This document shows, in pieces, positions 60,375-64,000 of a DNA stretch of 64,000 bases (position 1 is its first letter; each line of letters begins with the position of its first letter). Source of the stretch: Profundicola chukchiensis (GTDB lineage: Bacteria > Bacteroidota > Bacteroidia > Flavobacteriales > Weeksellaceae); contig NZ_JANAIE010000010.1 in the NCBI RefSeq assembly GCF_029664245.1, positions 1 to 64,000 on the forward strand, written 5' to 3'. The notes under the pieces were generated by a model that was given only the letters and a program-made list of their open reading frames with translations, did no database searches and had not been told where the DNA came from. The position numbers and the translations under genes were made by a program.

Positions 60375-63200
60375 ATGAAGAACGACACGATTCAGATTTA
60401 CGGCGCAAGAGAACATAACCTTAAAAATATTAATGTTGAAATCCCTAGGGATCAACTCGTTGTTATTACAGGTTTAAGTGGGAGTGGAAAATCTTCATTA
60501 GCCTTCGATACTATCTACGCCGAAGGTCAAAGACGTTATATAGAAACTTTCTCAGCTTATGCTCGCCAACTTCTTGGCGGCATGGAAAGACCCGATGTGG
60601 ATAAAATCGACGGACTTTCACCTGTAGTTGCTATAGAACAAAAAACAACCTCTAAAAGCCCACGATCAACTGTAGGAACTATTACAGAGATCTACGATTT
60701 TTTAAGATTATTATACGCACGAGCTTCCATTCCTTATTCCTATGTCACAGGTGAGAAAATGGTAAGCTACACAGATGATGAAATCAAGGATTTACTTAGA
60801 AAAGAATTTGGAGGCAAGAAAATAATGATTCTTTCTCCGGTTGTTAGAGCAAGAAAAGGTCATTATAGAGAATTATTCGAACAGATTACTAAAAAAGGAT
60901 TTTTAGAAGTTCGGGCAGATGGTGAAATTCTAGATATTGAACCTAGAATGCAACTGGATCGCTACAAGACACATGATATAGAAATTGTAATCGATAAGCT
61001 TAAACTTACAGATACCGTAAGTGATGATAGATTACAACTTTCCCTTGAGACGGCTATGTATCAAGGTGATAATGTAATGATGGTCTTGGATATGGACACC
61101 AACGAGGCTCGCTATTTTAGTAGAGATATGATGTGCCCAACTTCTGGTATTTCCTATCCAGTTCCAGAACCTAATACTTTTTCATTTAACTCTCCTAAAG
61201 GTGCCTGCCCAACATGTAATGGTATCGGAAAAGTAAAAATAATTGATGAAAGTTCCATTATTCCAGATGATAGCTTATCTATTTCAAAAGGTGCGATTGC
61301 TCCATTAAAAGATATCAAGAAAAAGGCCTGGATAAACAATCAAATTGAGTCTATCCTGGCAGCAAATGAAGAAACAGATAAAATTCCATGGAAAGACTTA
61401 TCTACCAAAACTAGAAAAGATATTTTAGAGGGTAGTGTAGAGAAAATCGAATTGAAGCTAAAGTACGCTGACATCACAAAAACTTATAAGATTGATTTCG
61501 AGGGAATTATTCCTTATCTAGATCGAGTGATTAATGATAAAGATAACCCATCGTCTCGCTCTTTGAGTAAGAGATATGCTGTACAAACAGATTGTTCTAC
61601 TTGTCATGGTCAGCGACTAAGAACTGATTCTTTATATTTCAAAATCGATGATAAAAACATTGCCGATGTTTCTGCATTAGATTTTAGAACATTAAAAACT
61701 TGGCTCGACGAACTACCAGAAAAACTTAATAACAAACAAAAACTTATTGGTTCTGAAATTTTAAAGGAAATTTCTACCAGATGTCAGTTCCTATTGGATG
61801 TTGGTTTAGATTATTTAACATTAAACCGAGGATCTAAGACTTTATCAGGAGGAGAAGCTCAACGTATTCGTTTAGCAACTCAAATCGGAACTCAATTAGT
61901 CAACGTATTATATATTTTAGATGAACCATCGATTGGTTTGCATCCTCGTGACAATGTTAAGCTAATTAAATCCTTAAAGGATTTACGAGACATCGGAAAC
62001 TCGGTAATTGTAGTAGAGCATGATGAGGAAATGATTTTAGAAGCCGATCAAGTTATCGACATGGGGCCATTTGCTGGGAAACATGGAGGTGAAATTGTTT
62101 GGCAAGGAAAACCTTCTGAATTAAAAAATGCTAAAACCTTAACTGCAGATTATATTAATCAAGTAAAAACCATTGAGGTACCAGCAGAGAGAAATAAAGG
62201 GAATGGAAAATTCTTAGAATTAAAAGGAGCAAAGGGAAATAACCTTAAAAATGTAGACATCAAAATTCCATTAGGAACTTTAACGGTTGTTACCGGAGTT
62301 TCAGGAAGTGGAAAATCTACATTGATTAATGAAACCTTATATAGAATTTTAAATCAGCATTTCTTTAAGGCCATCCAAAAACCATTGGAATACAAAAGCA
62401 TCAAAGGTATAGATGAAATTGATAAAGTAATCGATATTGATCAATCTCCAATTGGTAGGACGCCGAGAAGTAATCCTGCGACTTATACAGGTGTATTCTC
62501 AGATATTAGAAATTTATTTGCGAATTTACCTGAATCTAAGATTAGAGGTTATAAGCCAGGAAGATTTTCATTTAACGTAAAAGGAGGTCGATGCGAAACT
62601 TGTCAAGGTGCAGGTCTTCGAGTTATTGAAATGAATTTTTTACCAGACATTTATGTGCATTGTGAAACATGTCACGGTAAGAGATTTAATAGAGAAACTT
62701 TAGAGGTACGTTACAAAGGTAAATCCATATCTGATGTACTTGAGATGACGGTAGAGGAAGGTGTAGAGTTTTTTGAACCTATTCCAAACATTCATCGACG
62801 ACTTAAAATGTTACTTGAAGTAGGGCTAGGTTACATAACTCTGGGTCAACAATCTACGACTTTGAGTGGAGGTGAAGCTCAACGTGTAAAACTAGCTACT
62901 GAGTTAAGTAAAAAACAAACAGGAAATACTTTCTACATTTTAGATGAACCAACTACCGGTTTACATTTCGAAGATATTCGCGTGTTGATGGAAGTAATCA
63001 ATAAATTGGTTAGTTTAGGAAACACAGTGGTTATTATTGAACATAACTTAGATGTTATTAAAGTTGCCGATTATATCATTGATATTGGCCCAGAAGGAGG
63101 AAATTTAGGAGGTAAACTAGTAGCACAAGGAACACCAGATGAGATTAGCAAAGTAAAAGAAAGCTATACAGGTAAGTTCTTAAAAAGTGTTTTAAAGTAA
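60375..63200 (+). CDS. uvrA: UvrABC excinuclease subunit A
   Basis: A 941-residue DNA damage sensor with two ABC ATPase modules. Walker A sites are GLSGSGKS (33-40) and GVSGSGKS (near 641). Two ABC signatures read LSGGEAQR. Zinc-binding CxxC pairs are CPTC/CSTC in the first module and CETC/CETC in the second. The insertion and UvrB-binding regions are present and the length is normal. It loads UvrB (encoded at 12688) onto lesions. Followed by a strong terminator. Confidence 0.97.
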   Translation: MKNDTIQIYGAREHNLKNINVEIPRDQLVVITGLSGSGKSSLAFDTIYAEGQRRYIETFSAYARQLLGGMERPDVDKIDGLSPVVAIEQKTTSKSPRSTVGTITEIYDFLRLLYARASIPYSYVTGEKMVSYTDDEIKDLLRKEFGGKKIMILSPVVRARKGHYRELFEQITKKGFLEVRADGEILDIEPRMQLDRYKTHDIEIVIDKLKLTDTVSDDRLQLSLETAMYQGDNVMMVLDMDTNEARYFSRDMMCPTSGISYPVPEPNTFSFNSPKGACPTCNGIGKVKIIDESSIIPDDSLSISKGAIAPLKDIKKKAWINNQIESILAANEETDKIPWKDLSTKTRKDILEGSVEKIELKLKYADITKTYKIDFEGIIPYLDRVINDKDNPSSRSLSKRYAVQTDCSTCHGQRLRTDSLYFKIDDKNIADVSALDFRTLKTWLDELPEKLNNKQKLIGSEILKEISTRCQFLLDVGLDYLTLNRGSKTLSGGEAQRIRLATQIGTQLVNVLYILDEPSIGLHPRDNVKLIKSLKDLRDIGNSVIVVEHDEEMILEADQVIDMGPFAGKHGGEIVWQGKPSELKNAKTLTADYINQVKTIEVPAERNKGNGKFLELKGAKGNNLKNVDIKIPLGTLTVVTGVSGSGKSTLINETLYRILNQHFFKAIQKPLEYKSIKGIDEIDKVIDIDQSPIGRTPRSNPATYTGVFSDIRNLFANLPESKIRGYKPGRFSFNVKGGRCETCQGAGLRVIEMNFLPDIYVHCETCHGKRFNRETLEVRYKGKSISDVLEMTVEEGVEFFEPIPNIHRRLKMLLEVGLGYITLGQQSTTLSGGEAQRVKLATELSKKQTGNTFYILDEPTTGLHFEDIRVLMEVINKLVSLGNTVVIIEHNLDVIKVADYIIDIGPEGGNLGGKLVAQGTPDEISKVKESYTGKFLKSVLK

Positions 63201-63235
63201 ACTCTCATTTTATAAACCTTTAGAATAAGCATAAA

Positions 63236-63268
63236 AAAAGAGCAAGAAATTAAATTTCTTGCTCTTTT
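63236..63268. terminator. Bidirectional terminator between uvrA and the metallopeptidase gene
   Basis: Perfect 15-base arms (63236-63250 and 63254-63268) around a 3-base loop, with A and T tracts; between convergent genes. Confidence 0.88.
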
Positions 63269-63288
63269 CATTTTTATATGAATTTCGT

Positions 63289-63975
63289 TTAATCTCTATT
63301 ACCCATTAACATACTTGCAAAGTATACCAACTGAGCTAAGGATCCAATTGCTGCAACCACATATGTTCTAGCAGCCCATTTCAAAGCATCTTTAGACATC
63401 GCCAACTCACCTGATTGAACGATATTTCTTTCTCTCAACCATTTTAAAGCTCTATTACTTGCGTCATATTCCACAGGTAAAGTAATAAAAGCAAATAGAG
63501 TAGTTACCGCAAATGCAGCCACACCCAAAGCCAATACTATCTGATTTCCAGAAGTCGCCATCAAGAAAATACCACCCATAATCAACCACATAGACATCTT
63601 AGAACTGATGTTAACCATTGGAACTAACTTAGATCTAAGGTTTAACCAAGAATAGCCCACAGCATGCTGAACCGCGTGACCACATTCGTGTGCAGCTACT
63701 GCAGCAGCAGCGGCATTTCGTTCAAAATACACCGTTTCTGATAAGTTCACCGTTTTATTACTAGGGTTATAGTGATCGGTAAGGCTTCCTGGCGTAGAAA
63801 TTACTTTAACATCATAAATACCGTTATCAGCCAACATCTGTTCTGCAATTTCTTTTCCGCTCATGTTGTTAGCCAATCGCGTTTTAGAATATTTAGTAAA
63901 CTTAGATTTAAGCATATAACTCACGTACATACTAATCAAGGTAAATATTCCAATAACAATATAATATCCCATCAT
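63289..63975 (-). CDS. Zinc metallopeptidase (YugP family)
   Basis: A 228-residue membrane metallopeptidase. An N-terminal TM helix (about 3-22) is followed by the zinc motif HECGH (96-100) and then two or three further TM helices (about 118-165 and 205-225). The segment DHYNPSNKTVNLSETVYF, upstream of the zinc site, is characteristic of the family. Such proteins face the cytoplasm and are thought to act in membrane protein quality control; substrates are unknown. The first of two adjacent ATG codons (63975) is taken as start. The promoter probably lies at or beyond the window edge. Confidence 0.9.
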   Translation of the reverse strand: MMGYYIVIGIFTLISMYVSYMLKSKFTKYSKTRLANNMSGKEIAEQMLADNGIYDVKVISTPGSLTDHYNPSNKTVNLSETVYFERNAAAAAVAAHECGHAVQHAVGYSWLNLRSKLVPMVNISSKMSMWLIMGGIFLMATSGNQIVLALGVAAFAVTTLFAFITLPVEYDASNRALKWLRERNIVQSGELAMSKDALKWAARTYVVAAIGSLAQLVYFASMLMGNRD

Positions 63976-64000
63976 TTTATTTAATTTTGCTTCAAGATTA

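Overview
The window is an AT-rich chromosomal segment from a member of the Bacteroidota, almost certainly class Flavobacteriia. Four things point there. Many genes lack a Shine-Dalgarno sequence and are instead preceded by the Bacteroidota promoter core TAnnTTTG, often with a TTG 16-24 bases upstream. The gene order ftsK-lolA-lptG-ribB is a Flavobacteriia arrangement. The ketoacid dehydrogenase E1 is an alpha/beta fusion. The membrane pyrophosphatase carries an OmpA-like tail. A Weeksellaceae-like genus is possible, but the sequence alone does not settle it. I saw no rRNA, tRNA, CRISPR array, prophage or complete insertion sequence.

Layout. 1-724: gene-poor edge with palindromic REP-like hairpins. 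725-2467: an Old Yellow Enzyme family oxidoreductase and a small membrane protein. 2788-8538 (minus): envelope and division operon ftsK-lolA-lptG-ribB. 8742-14688: malQ, a thioredoxin, a TRIC-type channel and uvrB. 14904-17401: a Crp/Fnr regulator with a metallo-beta-lactamase/rhodanese protein and a rhodanese lipoprotein, probably a reactive-sulfur module. 17558-26051: fused 2-oxoacid dehydrogenase E1; a minus-strand ribonucleotide reductase operon (nrdB-thioesterase-nrdA) behind a cobalamin riboswitch; glutaryl-CoA dehydrogenase; a four-helix-bundle gene framed by inverted repeats; and the E2 acyltransferase. 27247-33285: aspA, a flavin reductase, DUF1015, a YggS-type PLP protein and an orphan peptide-binding lipoprotein. 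33362-41721: two unknown small proteins, rocD, a small GNAT, pirin, dinB, and the lysine catabolic pair (ALDH7 semialdehyde dehydrogenase and lysine 6-aminotransferase). 41886-48282: tandem outer-membrane beta-barrel paralogs, one frameshifted in its signal peptide, an HdrB-like Fe-S protein, and the pyrophosphatase-OmpA fusion. 48432-64000: fhs, an aldo/keto reductase, an aminopeptidase P, a deoxynucleoside kinase, a gene relic, a leucyl aminopeptidase, a DUF2807 lipoprotein, small membrane proteins, fumarylacetoacetase, an FMN reductase, uvrA and a zinc metallopeptidase.

How the genes fit together. Most of the window is housekeeping. Amino-acid catabolism is well represented: lysine to aminoadipate, glutaryl-CoA to crotonyl-CoA, ornithine, aspartate and tyrosine. 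DNA repair appears as uvrA, uvrB and dinB. The points most worth a second look are the B12 riboswitch on the class I ribonucleotide reductase operon, the pyrophosphatase with a putative peptidoglycan-binding tail, a ~100-nt structured non-coding element in two inverted copies 8 kb apart, the four-helix-bundle gene framed by inverted mosaic repeats, and the frameshifted member of the tandem outer-membrane pair.
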